The position numbers and the translations under genes are program-made. DNA of 64,000 nucleotides, from positions 4,526,001 to 4,590,000 of the forward strand of contig NZ_CP017990.1 of NCBI RefSeq assembly GCF_002208095.1, in the 5' to 3' direction. Below are positions 10,572 to 22,446 of the stretch, piece after piece (position 1 is the stretch's first letter; the number at the start of each line of letters is the position of its first letter). The stretch is from Enterobacter cloacae complex sp. ECNIH7. GTDB taxonomy: Bacteria; Pseudomonadota; Gammaproteobacteria; Enterobacterales; Enterobacteriaceae. The notes beneath the pieces are model-generated. The model was given only the letters and a program-made list of their open reading frames with translations. It was not told the DNA's origin and did no database searches.

Positions 10572-11558
10572 ATGGGACAACTCGTAGACGGCGTATGGCA
10601 GGATGTCTGGTATGACACCAAATCCACCGGAGGTCGCTTCAAGCGCTCAGTTTCGGCCTTCCGTAACTGGCTGACCGCCGACGGCGCGCCAGGCCCGAGC
10701 GGCGAAGGCGGCTTCGAGGCTGAGAAAGACCGTTATCATCTTTATGTTTCGCTTGCCTGCCCGTGGGCACACCGCACGCTGATTGTGCGCAAGCTTAAAG
10801 GTCTCGAATCCTTAATCCCGGTTTCGGTCGTGAACCCGCTGATGCTGGAAAACGGCTGGACGTTTGACAGTGATTTCCCCGCGGCGACCGGCGACGATCT
10901 TTACCACCACGATTTCCTTTACCAGCTCTATCTGCGCGCCGATCCTCACTACACCGGGCGCGTTACCGTGCCGGTGCTGTGGGACAAGAAAAACCAGACG
11001 ATTGTCAGCAATGAGTCTGCGGAAATCATCCGCATGTTCAATACCGCCTTTGACGCGCACGGCGCCCGTGCCGGAGATTACTATCCGGCTGAGCTGCGTG
11101 AGAAAATTGACGAGCTGAACAGCTGGATTTACGACAACGTCAACAACGGTGTCTACAAGGCCGGTTTCGCCACCAGCCAGGAAGCGTATGACGAAGCGGT
11201 CGGAAAGGTGTTTGAATCACTTGAGCGTCTGGAGCAGATCCTGGGCCAGCATCGCTACCTGACGGGCGATCGCCTGACGGAAGCGGACATTCGCCTGTGG
11301 ACCACGCTGGTTCGCTTCGATCCGGTCTATGTCACCCACTTTAAGTGCGACAAGCACCGCATCAGCGACTACCTGAACCTGTATGGTTTTCTGCGCGACA
11401 TCTACCAGATGCCGGGTATTGCCGACACGGTCGACTTCGACCATATTCGCACCCACTATTTCCGCAGCCACAAGACCATCAACCCGACGGGTATTATCTC
11501 CATCGGCCCGTGGCAGAACCTGGAAGAACCGCACGGGCGCGACGTGCGTTTTGGATAA
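10572..11558 (+). CDS. yqjG: Glutathionyl-hydroquinone reductase YqjG
   Basis: Xi-class (ECM4-type) glutathione transferase that reduces glutathionyl-hydroquinones to hydroquinones in the cytosol. 328 residues, as in E. coli. The catalytic Cys63 sits in SLACPWAHRTL, with a C-terminal helical GST domain from about 170. The start at 10572 follows a GGAGGAG site; the ATG at 10548 is too early. It has terminators on both sides, so probably a single-gene unit. Linkage to yqjF fits shared quinone stress. Confidence 0.96.
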   Translation: MGQLVDGVWQDVWYDTKSTGGRFKRSVSAFRNWLTADGAPGPSGEGGFEAEKDRYHLYVSLACPWAHRTLIVRKLKGLESLIPVSVVNPLMLENGWTFDSDFPAATGDDLYHHDFLYQLYLRADPHYTGRVTVPVLWDKKNQTIVSNESAEIIRMFNTAFDAHGARAGDYYPAELREKIDELNSWIYDNVNNGVYKAGFATSQEAYDEAVGKVFESLERLEQILGQHRYLTGDRLTEADIRLWTTLVRFDPVYVTHFKCDKHRISDYLNLYGFLRDIYQMPGIADTVDFDHIRTHYFRSHKTINPTGIISIGPWQNLEEPHGRDVRFG

Positions 11559-11563
11559 ATGTT

Positions 11564-11590
11564 AAGGGCATCAATGGATGCCCTTTTTTA
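11564..11590 (+). terminator. Intrinsic terminator after yqjG
   Basis: AAGGGCATC-AATG-GATGCCCTTTTTTA, 5 nt after the stop codon. Confidence 0.85.
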
Positions 11591-11665
11591 ATTCACAATC
11601 TCCATCTATCCTTACCTCGATCGCTTAGAAAACAAGTGATTGACTGACTAATGAGGCTAGGAAAA

Positions 11666-12031
11666 ATGGACTGGTATTTAAAAGTACTGCGTAACTACAT
11701 TGGATTTGGTGGCCGTGCCCGCCGCAAAGAGTACTGGATGTTCGTTCTGGTGAACTTCGTCCTGATTATGGTGCTGGGCATCGTGGATAAAATTCTTGGC
11801 TGGGAGCGAGCTGGCGGTGAAGGCGTACTGACCACCATTTATGGCCTGTTAGTCCTGCTACCATCGTGGGCGGTACTGTTCCGTCGGCTGCACGACACCG
11901 ATCGTTCAGCGTGGTGGTTACTGCTGCTGCTGATCCCGCTTGTTGGCTGGATCGTGATTTTGATTTTCAACTGCCAGAGCGGCACGCCGGGCGAGAACCG
12001 CTTTGGTCCGGATCCGAAGCTCGACGCATAA
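11666..12031 (+). CDS. yhaH: DUF805 inner-membrane protein YhaH
   Basis: 121 residues, with the typical DUF805 opening (MDWYLKVLRNYIGFGGRARRKEYW) and three to four hydrophobic helices. The motif FRRLHDTDRSAWW in the middle and FNCQSGTPGENRFGPDP at the end are conserved in the family. The start at 11666 matches the E. coli protein. Function unknown. A REP-like unit follows it before the convergent yhaJ. Confidence 0.93.
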   Translation: MDWYLKVLRNYIGFGGRARRKEYWMFVLVNFVLIMVLGIVDKILGWERAGGEGVLTTIYGLLVLLPSWAVLFRRLHDTDRSAWWLLLLLIPLVGWIVILIFNCQSGTPGENRFGPDPKLDA

Positions 12032-12036
12032 ATAAT

Positions 12037-12065
12037 GGCCCGGTGGCGCACAGCGATCCGGGCCT
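12037..12065. repeat. REP-like palindrome between yhaH and yhaJ
   Basis: GGCCCGGTGGCGCACAGCGATCCGGGCC between two convergent genes; it may act as a 3' stabiliser or terminator. Confidence 0.6.
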
Positions 12066-12071
12066 ATATCC

Positions 12072-12974
12072 TTATTTATTGTGGTGGGCAAAAAGCTTCG
12101 GAATTTCGCGTAGACACCAGGATTTGGCTTCGCCCATGCTGTCGCGGCGCCACGCCATAATGATATCCACTTCGCTGGTGTATTCCGGGCTAACAACGCG
12201 CAGTCGCCCTTCCGCAATATCTTTCTCCACAAACGGGTACGGCATCGTCGCCACGCCCAGACCGGCCAGCAGCGCCTGCCGTTTGTCTTCCAGCGAGGTC
12301 ACCGTCAGGCGAGGCTGCTTATCCAGCAGCTGCACCGTCAGCACCGGACGCTCACGCGCGGTATCCGCTACCGCCACGCCGCGATACTTCACGCGCGTCA
12401 CTTCAGAGAGCGGCTCCGGCTCCTGGTGAATCGGGTGATTGGGTGCGGCAACATAGACGTTCATCACGCTGTAGAGCTTGCGCGAGTTGATTTCCGATGA
12501 GGAACGGAAGTGCATGTCCGGCGCAATCACAATATCCGCCCTGCCCGTCTCCAGACGTTCCCACGCGCCTGCCAGCACCTCGGTGATGATTGACAGCTGC
12601 GTATTGGCCTTCGCCGCCAGGCGGTCCACCAGCGGGAACAGCGCTTCAGTCGGCACCAGCGCTTCGGTAACTAACGTCAGATGGGTTTCCCAGCCGCGCG
12701 CCAGCGCTTCGGCGTCCGTCGTGAGCTTGTCCGCCGCTTCCAGCAGCACGCGGCCGCGCTCCAGCAGCATTCGCCCCACGTTGGTGAATTTTGTTCGATG
12801 ACCGGAGCGGTCAAACAGCACCACGTCCAGCTCTTCCTCCAGCTTCTGCATGGTGTAGCTTAGCGCAGACGGAACGCGCCCCAGCTCATCTGCCGCCGCC
12901 GCAAAACTGCCGCGCCGGTCAATCGCGTCCATGACGCGAAGCGCCTCAAGCGTCAATGCTCTCTCTTTAGCCAT
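12072..12974 (-). CDS. yhaJ: LysR-family regulator YhaJ
   Basis: 300-residue LysR-type regulator. The N-terminal helix-turn-helix is at about 6-65 (RRGSFAAAADELGRVPSALSYTMQKLE), followed by a periplasmic-binding-like effector domain. In E. coli it activates yqjF in response to aromatic breakdown products and controls virulence genes in pathogenic strains. It is divergent from yhaK, and the 104-nt gap between them is the likely operator region. Confidence 0.94.
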   Translation of the reverse strand: MAKERALTLEALRVMDAIDRRGSFAAAADELGRVPSALSYTMQKLEEELDVVLFDRSGHRTKFTNVGRMLLERGRVLLEAADKLTTDAEALARGWETHLTLVTEALVPTEALFPLVDRLAAKANTQLSIITEVLAGAWERLETGRADIVIAPDMHFRSSSEINSRKLYSVMNVYVAAPNHPIHQEPEPLSEVTRVKYRGVAVADTARERPVLTVQLLDKQPRLTVTSLEDKRQALLAGLGVATMPYPFVEKDIAEGRLRVVSPEYTSEVDIIMAWRRDSMGEAKSWCLREIPKLFAHHNK

Positions 12975-13078
12975 CTCGTTCTCATTCAGGAAATTTGAAC
13001 ATACCGGGCAGAATATCTGGCTAACAATGCAGCGTCCATACCTTTACCATTGTTTTAGTGTAAAGAGAGGTCAAGTTT

Positions 13079-13780
13079 ATGATTACGACAAGAACAGCTA
13101 AACAGTGCGGACAAGCCGATTTCGGTTGGATGCAGGCCCGCTACACCTTTTCCTTTGGACACTACTTTGACCCTAAACTCCTCGGTTACGCTTCACTGCG
13201 CGTGTTGAATCAGGAAGTGCTCGCCCCGGGCGCCTCCTTCCAGCCGCGTACGTACCCGAAAGTCGATATCCTGAACCTGATCCTGGAAGGCGAGGCAGAA
13301 TACCGCGATAGCGAGGGCAATCATGTCCAGGCAAAGGCTGGCGAAGCGTTGTTAATTTCCACGCAGCCGGGCATCAGCTACAGCGAGCATAACCTCAGCA
13401 AAGATAAAACGCTGACCCGTATGCAGCTGTGGCTGGACGCCTGCCCCGAGCGGGAAAATCCGCTGGTGCAGAAGTTAGATTTAACGGGCGATAAGCAGCA
13501 GCTGATTGCATCGCCGGACGGCAGTAAAGGTAGCCTGCAGCTGCGCCAGCAGGTGTGGCTGCACCATATCGAACTGAAGAAAGGTGAACAGGCGAGCTTC
13601 CAGCTTCATGGTCCGCGCGCCTATTTACAGTCTATTCACGGTACGGTACATGCGGTGACGCACACGGAAGAGAAAGAAGCGCTCACCTGCGGCGACGGGG
13701 CGTTTATTCGTGATGAAGCGAATATCACCCTGGTGGCGGATACGCCGCTTCGCGCGCTGCTGATTGATTTGCCGGTTTAG
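13079..13780 (+). CDS. yhaK: Pirin-like bicupin YhaK
   Basis: 233 residues. A pirin-family cupin opening (RTAKQCGQADFGWMQARYTFSFGHYFDP) is followed by a second cupin-like half from about 150. E. coli YhaK is a cytosolic protein induced by nitrosative or oxidative stress and the NsrR regulon; no enzymatic reaction is established. Preceded by AGAGAGG. Divergent from yhaJ. Confidence 0.94.
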   Translation: MITTRTAKQCGQADFGWMQARYTFSFGHYFDPKLLGYASLRVLNQEVLAPGASFQPRTYPKVDILNLILEGEAEYRDSEGNHVQAKAGEALLISTQPGISYSEHNLSKDKTLTRMQLWLDACPERENPLVQKLDLTGDKQQLIASPDGSKGSLQLRQQVWLHHIELKKGEQASFQLHGPRAYLQSIHGTVHAVTHTEEKEALTCGDGAFIRDEANITLVADTPLRALLIDLPV

Positions 13781-13790
13781 AAAATACTCA

Positions 13791-13823
13791 CACCCTAACC
13801 CTCTCCCAATGGGAGAGGGAACC
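13791..13823. repeat. CCCTCTCCC/GGGAGAGGG palindromic repeat, copy 3
   Basis: CACCCTAACCCTCTCCCAAT followed by GGGAGAGGGAACC: the inverted orientation of copies 1 and 2 (C-rich tail before the palindrome). It lies between yhaK and the convergent small periplasmic gene. Confidence 0.7.
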
Positions 13824-13870
13824 GATCGAGCCACGGCAGAATCATCCGGCGCTGTTCACGACGTACGAAA

Positions 13871-14281
13871 TCACTCTGCCAGCGCGTTAGCCATATCGGT
13901 TCTAATCTGCTTACGCTGTTCCGGCGTCAACACCTGGCTGACGTCGAAGTAATATTTCACGCGGTAATAGCGGGTCTGCTCTTCAATTTTGCTAAAGGCA
14001 GCAAGCTGGCTTTTCACCGTGCTTTCGTCCCATTTACCCGCCTGGAACATGTCGATCAGCGCGCCGTCCTTCACTCCCGTCATCGGGATCTTGCTGACAT
14101 TTTGTTCCAGCTGCTTATGCAGATCTTCAATCTTCTTAACCTGCTCATTGCTGAGCTTCAGGTGCTGTACCAGCGGATCCTGCGAGGGAGACGGGGCAGC
14201 CTCAACGTTCGCGGCCTGTACCGTAAAACTGCACACTGCCAGCGAGGCGGCGACCAGCGCAATACGGGTCATTTTCATCAT
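13871..14281 (-). CDS. Spy/CpxP-like small periplasmic protein
   Basis: 136 residues. A signal peptide of about 23 residues (MMKMTRIALVAASLAVCSFTVQA|AN) precedes a helical mature protein. Two LTxxQ-type motifs, LKLSNEQ and LTPEQR, bracket it as in Spy, CpxP and related metal- or stress-linked periplasmic chaperones. An AAGGA site 7 nt before 14281 supports this start. E. coli has yhaL/M/O and tdcGF at this place; here they are missing and this gene stands alone between yhaK and tdcE. No gene name is assigned, and the chaperone role is inference from the motifs. Confidence 0.85.
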   Translation of the reverse strand: MMKMTRIALVAASLAVCSFTVQAANVEAAPSPSQDPLVQHLKLSNEQVKKIEDLHKQLEQNVSKIPMTGVKDGALIDMFQAGKWDESTVKSQLAAFSKIEEQTRYYRVKYYFDVSQVLTPEQRKQIRTDMANALAE

Positions 14282-14388
14282 CTTACTGTCCTTACATGCT
14301 GTGATAGGGAAAAGCAGGCGTATTGTTTTTCAAGAGCGGATGAATATGTGTGAGTAATTATATAAACAATTTTGTATGTTCAGCGGGC

Positions 14389-14419
14389 AAAAAAATGCCC
14401 CCAGGGTTGAGGGGGCATG
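14389..14419 (-). terminator. Intrinsic terminator of the tdc operon
   Basis: Read on the minus strand: TGCCCCC-TCAACCCT-GGGGGCATTTTTTT, 15 nt past the tdcE stop codon. Its position shows that tdcE is the last gene of the operon here. Confidence 0.85.
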
Positions 14420-14433
14420 AGACCTGAATGTCG

Positions 14434-16728
14434 TCAGATTGATTGCGTAAACGTCCTCGAAATCACATCCTGCTGCTGCTCGCGCGTCAGCGCATTAAAA
14501 CGCACCGCATAGCCTGAAACGCGGATCGTCAGGTTCGGGTAATTCTCGGGATGCGCAATGGCATCGAGGAGCATTTCCCGGTTCATGACGTTGACGTTCA
14601 GATGCTGCCCGCCCTCAATGGACGCTTCGTGATGGAAGTACCCGTCCAGCAGCCCCACCAGGTTGGTTTTGCGCACCAGCTCGTCCTTGCCCAGCGCCTG
14701 CGGCACGATGGAGAAGGTGTAGGAGATCCCATCTTTCGCATAGGTGAACGGCAGCTTGGCCACCGACGTTAGCGAGGCTACCGCCCCTTTTCTGTCGCGT
14801 CCGTGCATCGGATTCGCGCCTGGCGCAAACGGCGTGCCGCCGCGGCGTCCGTCCGGCGTGTTCCCGGTCTTCTGGCCGTATACCACGTTGGAGGTGATGG
14901 TCAGGATCGACTGGGTTGGCACCGCGTTGCGGTAGGTTGGCAGCGCCTGAATTTTCTTCATAAAGCGCTCCACCAGGTCGCAGGCGATGCTGTCCACGCG
15001 GTCGTCGTTGTTGCCGTACTGCGGATAGTCCCCTTCAATCACAAAATCGACCGCCAGTCCGGTATGGTCGCGCACCGGCTTCACCGTGGCGTATTTAATG
15101 GCCGACAGGGAATCCGCGGCCACCGACAGCCCGGCAATGCCGCAGGCCATGGTGCGATAGACGTCGCGGTCATGCAGCGCCATCAGCGAGGCTTCGTAGC
15201 TGTACTTATCATGCATGTAGTGAATGAGGTTCAGGGCGCTGATGTACTGCACCGCCAGCCAGTCCATAAAGTGATCGAGGCTCGCCATCACGGTGTCGTA
15301 ATCCAGCACGTCGTCCAGCAGCGGCTCGGTTTTCGGGCCGACCTGGATCTTCAGCTTCTCGTCCACCCCGCCGTTGATCGCGTACAGCAGCGTTTTGGCG
15401 AGGTTGGCGCGCGCGCCAAAGAACTGCATCTGCTTGCCGATCACCATCGGGCTGACGCAGCAGGCAATGGCGTAGTCGTCGCTGTTGAAGTCCGCACGCA
15501 TCAGATCGTCGTTCTCATACTGCAGCGAAGAGGTGACGATCGACACCTGAGCGGCGTATTTCTTGAACGCGATCGGCAGTTGTTCAGACCAGAGGATCGT
15601 CAGGTTCGGCTCCGGCGCAGGCCCCATGGTGTGCAGGGTATGAAGATAGCGGAAGCTATTTTTGGTCACCAGCGTGCGCCCGTCCAGCCCCATGCCGCCG
15701 ATCACTTCCGTCGCCCAGATCGGATCGCCGGAGAAGAGCGTGTCGAACTCCGGCGTGCGCAGGAAGCGCACCATGCGGATCTTCATGATGAAGTGGTCGA
15801 TCAGCTCCTGCGCCTGGACTTCATTCAGGCGCCCCGCCTGCATGTCGCGTTCAATGTAGATATCGAGGAACGAGGCCGTGCGCCCCAGCGACATCGCCCC
15901 GCCGTTCTGGGATTTCACCGCTGCAAGGTAGGCAAAATAGACCCACTGCACCGCTTCCTGGGCGTTCATCGCCGGACGTGAAATATCAAAGCCATAGTTC
16001 GCCGCCATCTGCTGGATCTGCAGCAGCGCGCGCCTGTGCTCCGCCAGCTCTTCACGCAGGCGGATCGTCGCCTCCAGATCTTCGCCGCGCTCCAGCCTGC
16101 CCTGCAGATCGGCAAACTGAAGTTCGCGCTCGCGCACCAGATAAGCGATCCCGTACAGCGCCACGCGGCGATAGTCACCGATGATGCGTCCGCGCCCGTA
16201 GCCGTCCGGCAGACCGGTCAGCACGCCGGATTTACGGCAGCGCATCATCTCCGGGGAGTAGACGTCAAACACGCCCTGGTTGTGGGTTTTGCGCAGGTCG
16301 GTAAACAGGTATTCGAACTGCGGATCCATCTCCCGGCCATAGGCTTCGAACGAGCTGCGGATCATGTTGATCCCGCCATACGGATGCAGCGCGCGCTTGA
16401 GCGGCTTATCGGTTTGCAGGCCGACGATCGTCTCCAGATCCTGGTCGATATAGCCCGGCCCGTGGGCCGTAATGGTGGTGGCAATGTTGGTGTCAAAATC
16501 CACCGGGGCGTGGGTGGCATTCTCCTGGCGAATGCCGACCATTACCTTCTGCCACAGCGCCGTCGTTGCTGGCGTCGCCTGCGCGAGGAAAGCTTCATCG
16601 CCTTCATAAGGGGTGTAGTTATGCTGAATAAAATCGCGGACGTTGACGGCGTTTTTCCATTCTTCACCGCGAAACCCGGCCCATGCGTCGCTGTAGGGCG
16701 CGACGCCCGTATCGATTGTTACTTTCAT
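14434..16728 (-). CDS. tdcE: 2-ketobutyrate/pyruvate formate-lyase TdcE
   Basis: Glycyl-radical enzyme splitting 2-ketobutyrate (or pyruvate) with CoA into propionyl-CoA (acetyl-CoA) and formate under anaerobiosis. 764 residues. The twin catalytic cysteines are in AIACCVSPM (about 418), and the radical-bearing glycine is G739 in RVSGYAVRF, 25 residues before the end. It must be activated by an AdoMet radical activase (PflA type) encoded elsewhere. It follows tdcD by 15 nt. Distinguished from PflB by the operon context. Confidence 0.96.
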   Translation of the reverse strand: MKVTIDTGVAPYSDAWAGFRGEEWKNAVNVRDFIQHNYTPYEGDEAFLAQATPATTALWQKVMVGIRQENATHAPVDFDTNIATTITAHGPGYIDQDLETIVGLQTDKPLKRALHPYGGINMIRSSFEAYGREMDPQFEYLFTDLRKTHNQGVFDVYSPEMMRCRKSGVLTGLPDGYGRGRIIGDYRRVALYGIAYLVRERELQFADLQGRLERGEDLEATIRLREELAEHRRALLQIQQMAANYGFDISRPAMNAQEAVQWVYFAYLAAVKSQNGGAMSLGRTASFLDIYIERDMQAGRLNEVQAQELIDHFIMKIRMVRFLRTPEFDTLFSGDPIWATEVIGGMGLDGRTLVTKNSFRYLHTLHTMGPAPEPNLTILWSEQLPIAFKKYAAQVSIVTSSLQYENDDLMRADFNSDDYAIACCVSPMVIGKQMQFFGARANLAKTLLYAINGGVDEKLKIQVGPKTEPLLDDVLDYDTVMASLDHFMDWLAVQYISALNLIHYMHDKYSYEASLMALHDRDVYRTMACGIAGLSVAADSLSAIKYATVKPVRDHTGLAVDFVIEGDYPQYGNNDDRVDSIACDLVERFMKKIQALPTYRNAVPTQSILTITSNVVYGQKTGNTPDGRRGGTPFAPGANPMHGRDRKGAVASLTSVAKLPFTYAKDGISYTFSIVPQALGKDELVRKTNLVGLLDGYFHHEASIEGGQHLNVNVMNREMLLDAIAHPENYPNLTIRVSGYAVRFNALTREQQQDVISRTFTQSI

Positions 16729-16743
16729 GTGTTTCTCGCTTTA

Positions 16744-17955
16744 TCAGGCGTAAGCCGCGGCCGGGGTAACCTTTCCAAGACGGAGGGCGTCCAGCGCGAT
16801 CATTTTTTCTTCGTTGGTAGGGATAACCGCGCAGGCCACGCGGGACGATTCGGTGGAAATCACGCGCTCTCCCGCGCTCCCCGGCAGGGCATTTTTGTCG
16901 TCGTCGAAGATGATGCCGAAGACTTTCAGATGTTCCGCCACCAGCGCGCGGACAAGCTTCGAGTTTTCGCCAATACCGCCGGTAAAGACCACCCCATCCA
17001 GGCGGTGCAGCGACGCCGCGTGCCCGGCGATATGCCGCGCAATGCGGTGAACGAAGGTATGGATAGCCAGCTGCGCACGCTCGTTGCCTTCGTGCCAGGC
17101 TTTCTCCAGCGCGCGTAAATCGGAGGAGATGCCGGAGATCCCCAGCAGCCCGGACTCTTTATTGACCACGCGCTCCAGATCCTCGAACGACTGGCCGGTC
17201 TGCTGGGCAATCCACGCCATCGCGCCGAAGTCCACGTCGCCGCAGCGCGTCCCCATTACCAGCCCTTCCAGCGGCGTCATCCCCATCGAGGTATCGACGC
17301 TTTCGCCGTTGCGCACCGCACAGATGGAGGCTCCGTTGCCGAGATGGGCAATCACCAGGCCGCTGTCATCGGGGGACAGCCCGAGAAGCGTATGCGCCTG
17401 CGCAGCTACGTAGCGGTGAGAGGTGCCGTGGAAGCCGTAGCGGCGCACGCCCAGCTCTTCAAAATAGCGGTACGGCAATCCGTACAGATACGCCTGCGGC
17501 GGCAGCGTCTGGTGGAAGCTGGTATCAAATACCGCCACCTGCTGCACGCCCGGGAACAGACGCTCTGCGGCTTCCACGCCGCTCAGGTTGGCGTAGTTAT
17601 GCAGTGGCGCCAGCGGGGAAACCTGTCGGATCTGCGCGATCGCCTCTTCCGTGATCAGGGTCGACTCGCTGAAGAGATTTCCCCCGTGCGCAATGCGGTG
17701 GCCAATTAATGCCACGCTGCTCATCAGGTTACGCTTCTCCAGCTCCAGGGCGATGGCAGCCAGCGCCCCTTCGTAGTCCTGGTGAGCCAGTCTGGCTGGC
17801 TCACCCCCGTTCACGGAAATAAAGGCCTTCTCGGTGTTGATCCCATCTGCAATGCCCGTCATCAGGGCATCGCAGCTGCTGGCGTCGAGCACCGAAAACT
17901 TAACAGAGGACGAACCGCAGTTAATTACCAGTACAACCGGAAACTCAATCATCAT
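16744..17955 (-). CDS. tdcD: Propionate kinase TdcD
   Basis: ASKHA-fold acetate/propionate kinase making ATP and propionate from propionyl phosphate, the substrate-level phosphorylation step of threonine fermentation. 403 residues. [11 protein letters not shown] (about 9-20) binds phosphate, and [30 protein letters not shown] and FTGGIGEN follow in family order. Two adjacent ATGs (17955 and 17952) share a GGAG site, so the true start may be one codon later. 27 nt after tdcC. Confidence 0.97.
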   Translation of the reverse strand: MMIEFPVVLVINCGSSSVKFSVLDASSCDALMTGIADGINTEKAFISVNGGEPARLAHQDYEGALAAIALELEKRNLMSSVALIGHRIAHGGNLFSESTLITEEAIAQIRQVSPLAPLHNYANLSGVEAAERLFPGVQQVAVFDTSFHQTLPPQAYLYGLPYRYFEELGVRRYGFHGTSHRYVAAQAHTLLGLSPDDSGLVIAHLGNGASICAVRNGESVDTSMGMTPLEGLVMGTRCGDVDFGAMAWIAQQTGQSFEDLERVVNKESGLLGISGISSDLRALEKAWHEGNERAQLAIHTFVHRIARHIAGHAASLHRLDGVVFTGGIGENSKLVRALVAEHLKVFGIIFDDDKNALPGSAGERVISTESSRVACAVIPTNEEKMIALDALRLGKVTPAAAYA

Positions 17956-17982
17956 GTGACTCCGCTCTTCCTGAGCAATGGT

Positions 17983-19317
<1,335 letters not shown>

Positions 19318-19323
19318 TCACCT

Positions 19324-20313
19324 TTATGCGTCAACGAAGCCGGTAATTTGGGAAACACGGGAGAGATCGATATTGCCGCCGGAAATAATGCAGACGGTTT
19401 TACGACCCTGAATATAGTGGTCAAGCTTGCCGCTTAATAACGCGGCACAGGCCAGCGCGCCGGCACCTTCCGTCACCACTTTATTACGCTGAATAAGCGC
19501 GATCATGCTGTCGCGAATGTTGTCTTCGCTGACCAGCACAATGTCATCAACCAGCTCGCGAACAATTTCGAACGGTAAATTACCGGGACGAGAAACATCA
19601 CAGCCGTCGGCCAGCGTGCCGGTAACGCGATGGCTCATTATTTCTCCGGCCTGATACGATGCCGCCATGCCGTGAACATTTTCTGACTGCACGCCGATGA
19701 TATTAATGGTGGGGTTGATGGATTTAATTGCCGTCGCAATCCCGGCAATTAAACCGCCGCCGCCGATAGGCACAATAACGTTATCCACGTCGTATAAATC
19801 TTCGAGAATTTCCAGACCGATGGTGCCCTGCCCGGCGATCACTTTGGCATCATCGTATGGCGGAATAAAAATACGCCCTTCCATCTCGACGATTTCGCTG
19901 ACTTTGGCAATGGTGTCGTTGAAGTTCTCGCCGTGCAGCACAACTTCCGCCGAGTAGTCGCGCGTCGCGGCCACTTTAGACTTCGGCGCGCCCATCGGCA
20001 TCACCACTTTGCCGTCGATGCCGAGCATCGCGCAGGAGAGGGACACACCCTGCGCGTGGTTCCCTGCGGAGCAGGCGACAACGCCTTTGCGTTTTTCAGC
20101 GTCGGTCAGCGAGCTTAATTTGTTAAACGCGCCGCGGATCTTAAACGAGCCGGTACGCTGCATGTTCTCAAACTTCAGGTATATTTCGCCCTTGCAGCGT
20201 TCGCTAAGATAATTCGAGCGCGGCATACCGGTTTTATATATTTTTCCTGCCAGTCGTTTTCTGGCGTCCTGAATATCTTCAATCGTTACCGGGAGATCGT
20301 AGGTAATATGCAT
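19324..20313 (-). CDS. tdcB: Catabolic threonine dehydratase TdcB
   Basis: PLP enzyme deaminating L-threonine (and L-serine) to 2-ketobutyrate (pyruvate) plus ammonia; the E. coli enzyme is activated by AMP. 329 residues from 20313 (MHITYDLP), equal to E. coli; the extra ATG at 20337 is rejected. The PLP lysine is in [11 protein letters not shown] (about residue 58), and the phosphate loop is [10 protein letters not shown] (about 184-193). Unlike biosynthetic IlvA it lacks the C-terminal regulatory domain. Confidence 0.97.
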   Translation of the reverse strand: MHITYDLPVTIEDIQDARKRLAGKIYKTGMPRSNYLSERCKGEIYLKFENMQRTGSFKIRGAFNKLSSLTDAEKRKGVVACSAGNHAQGVSLSCAMLGIDGKVVMPMGAPKSKVAATRDYSAEVVLHGENFNDTIAKVSEIVEMEGRIFIPPYDDAKVIAGQGTIGLEILEDLYDVDNVIVPIGGGGLIAGIATAIKSINPTINIIGVQSENVHGMAASYQAGEIMSHRVTGTLADGCDVSRPGNLPFEIVRELVDDIVLVSEDNIRDSMIALIQRNKVVTEGAGALACAALLSGKLDHYIQGRKTVCIISGGNIDLSRVSQITGFVDA

Positions 20314-20413
20314 AATATCCTCGTTATAATAATTCATTCTTTTCAGGCAAAGTCAGGGTATCAGAGCGTTACAGAGATAAGCTCTGGGTGTTTTTAAAAT
20401 AATCACTTATTAT

Positions 20414-21334
20414 TCATCGTCGTCTTTCGATATTCATCGACGAATACTGTTTTGCCAGCTCAACTAATACTGACGCCGATTTTTTAATCCTGTAATTTTT
20501 TGACCACACGGCGGCATAACGCGCCACGGGTAATTCATCTTCCACGGGCAGCACAATAAACTGGTCGGAACCGAACGGGGCAATCATGTCGCGGGGAATG
20601 ACCGTCAGATAATCGGCATTCAGCACGAGGTTATAAATGGTGACGACGGAATCGGTCTGGACGATGTTTTCGATGCTGATGTGGTTGTCTTGCAGAGTAG
20701 TCAGAAGTTCTTTGTAGTAGCCCATATCGGTTTGCGGCATCACCCACTGCTCGTGCGTGAGCGATGCCAGTGTCGTCGGGCCGGTGCACGTTCGCGTTTT
20801 GCTGGCGACCAGCACAAACTCGGACTCAAACAGCGGTTCGACGTGCAGATCCTGCAGCAGCATTTCATCGCTTAGCGTGCCGATAGCGAAATCCAGACGA
20901 CCGTCGCGAATGGCCGGAAGGAAAGATGAGAGCTGGGCTTCATACATCGAGACGCGTGCTTTCGGGAACACTTCCTTGAATTTTTTGATCATCTCGGACA
21001 GGAAGGTAAAGCCGATCAGCGACGGGTAGCCAAAGGAGACGTCCATGACGGTGCTGAAACTCAGGCTGTTAATCTCACTCACCATGTTTTTCATTTCGCG
21101 GGTGATCGACTCTGAGTACGAGAGCAGGACCTGGCCCGCGGCAGTGAGTTTTACGCCGGTGTTTTTACGCACCATCACTTCCACGCCGAAGTAGGACTCA
21201 ATATCGCTGATGATTTTGCTGACGGCGGGTTGCGTCAGGCCAAGCTGTCTTGCTGCAGAACCTATGGAGCCACTCTTAATGACTTCCTGAAATACCACGA
21301 GGTGCTGTGTTTTCGGTAGAATAATAGTGTTCAT
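20414..21334 (-). CDS. tdcA: tdc operon activator TdcA
   Basis: LysR-type activator and first gene of its own operon. 306 residues against 312 in E. coli; the difference is a shorter C-terminal tail ending SSMNIERRR. The helix-turn-helix is at about 20-60 (GSIGSAARQLGLTQPAVSKIISDIE). A 100-nt gap separates it from tdcB. Its long AT-rich upstream region contains a CRP-type site. Confidence 0.95.
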   Translation of the reverse strand: MNTIILPKTQHLVVFQEVIKSGSIGSAARQLGLTQPAVSKIISDIESYFGVEVMVRKNTGVKLTAAGQVLLSYSESITREMKNMVSEINSLSFSTVMDVSFGYPSLIGFTFLSEMIKKFKEVFPKARVSMYEAQLSSFLPAIRDGRLDFAIGTLSDEMLLQDLHVEPLFESEFVLVASKTRTCTGPTTLASLTHEQWVMPQTDMGYYKELLTTLQDNHISIENIVQTDSVVTIYNLVLNADYLTVIPRDMIAPFGSDQFIVLPVEDELPVARYAAVWSKNYRIKKSASVLVELAKQYSSMNIERRR

Positions 21335-21979
21335 AATATTCTGCGCTTATTTCCCTATGACGGAGCGGATTCTACCTAATAGTGTTTAAGGGGGTATGTG
21401 CTGTCACTCACAATTTGCTTTTCCGCACGCTTCACATGATCAACGAAAACCAAAAAACATATTTATTATCAATAACATGAATAAATACAACAACACCATT
21501 ACGCTGATATCGATCAATAAAAGCAGTAGTAATAAATTTATTTTATGGCGATAACCTTGATAAATTTCTCAGCGTTAAAAAAATCAATAAAGACGATCTT
21601 TCAGGCAATTAAAGACCAATAAATAACCGCTATTTGTTTGAAACATTCTTTCAATTTATTAAATTTTTCCGATGCAAATTTTCAGGTCTGCGGAAAAGAG
21701 TGGAATTCGTCACATATTCACGGGAGAAATGTATTTGATTTCAATATATGCATATCAAACGAGAAAAGATTCGCGATCATAAAAGTAACAAACATAACAA
21801 ATTATCAATACTAAAAATCGTGTGTTTTTTAGCGCGAAATTTTGTGATGGCGATCGTATACAGGTACAGGATCGATACGAAAGGTATAAAAGCAGTGAAA
21901 TGTGCTTAATGTCGCAAATATGAGAATTGATGTCGTTTGTCCGGCGCTGCGCTTACCCATCCAGCATCACCAGGAAAGC
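21335..21979 (-). promoter_or_regulatory. tdc promoter region, AT-rich, no gene seen
   Basis: About 645 nt between tdcA and the rnpB terminator. It is much more AT-rich than its surroundings, especially 21420-21830, as expected for an H-NS/IHF-type regulatory region (inferred). The divergent tdcR of E. coli is not recognisable. No open frame with a ribosome site and family resemblance was found. Confidence 0.55.
21397..21412 (-). promoter_or_regulatory. CRP site of the tdc promoter
   Basis: On the minus strand TGTGAGTGACAGCACA, i.e. TGTGA-N6-GCACA, one mismatch from consensus. It closely resembles the characterised E. coli tdc CRP site (recalled). It is centred about 70 nt before the tdcA start codon, consistent with a class II-like position around -40. 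Confidence 0.75.
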
Positions 21980-22006
21980 AAAAACCCCGCCGAAGCGGGG
22001 TTTTTT
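21980..22006 (-). terminator. rnpB intrinsic terminator
   Basis: Minus strand: AACCCCGC-TTCG-GCGGGGTTTTT right after the mature RNase P RNA 3' end. Confidence 0.9.
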
Positions 22007-22010
22007 AAGA

Positions 22011-22387
<377 letters not shown>

Positions 22388-22394
22388 GGCGCGC

Positions 22395-22423
22395 AGTATA
22401 GAGGGTTTGCGCGCCGCTGTCAC
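22395..22423 (-). promoter_or_regulatory. rnpB sigma-70 promoter
   Basis: Minus strand: -35 GTGACA (22418-22423), 17-nt spacer, -10 TATACT (22395-22400), then a GC-rich discriminator GCGCGCC up to the RNA start at 22387. The GC-rich discriminator is typical of stringently controlled stable-RNA promoters. Confidence 0.9.
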
Positions 22424-22446
22424 CCTCAGGTGTGGGCAAGGCGTGA

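Noticed and set aside
14803..15981. 392-codon plus-strand frame opposite tdcE
   Set aside because: Antisense shadow, His/Arg/Val-rich, no ribosome site.
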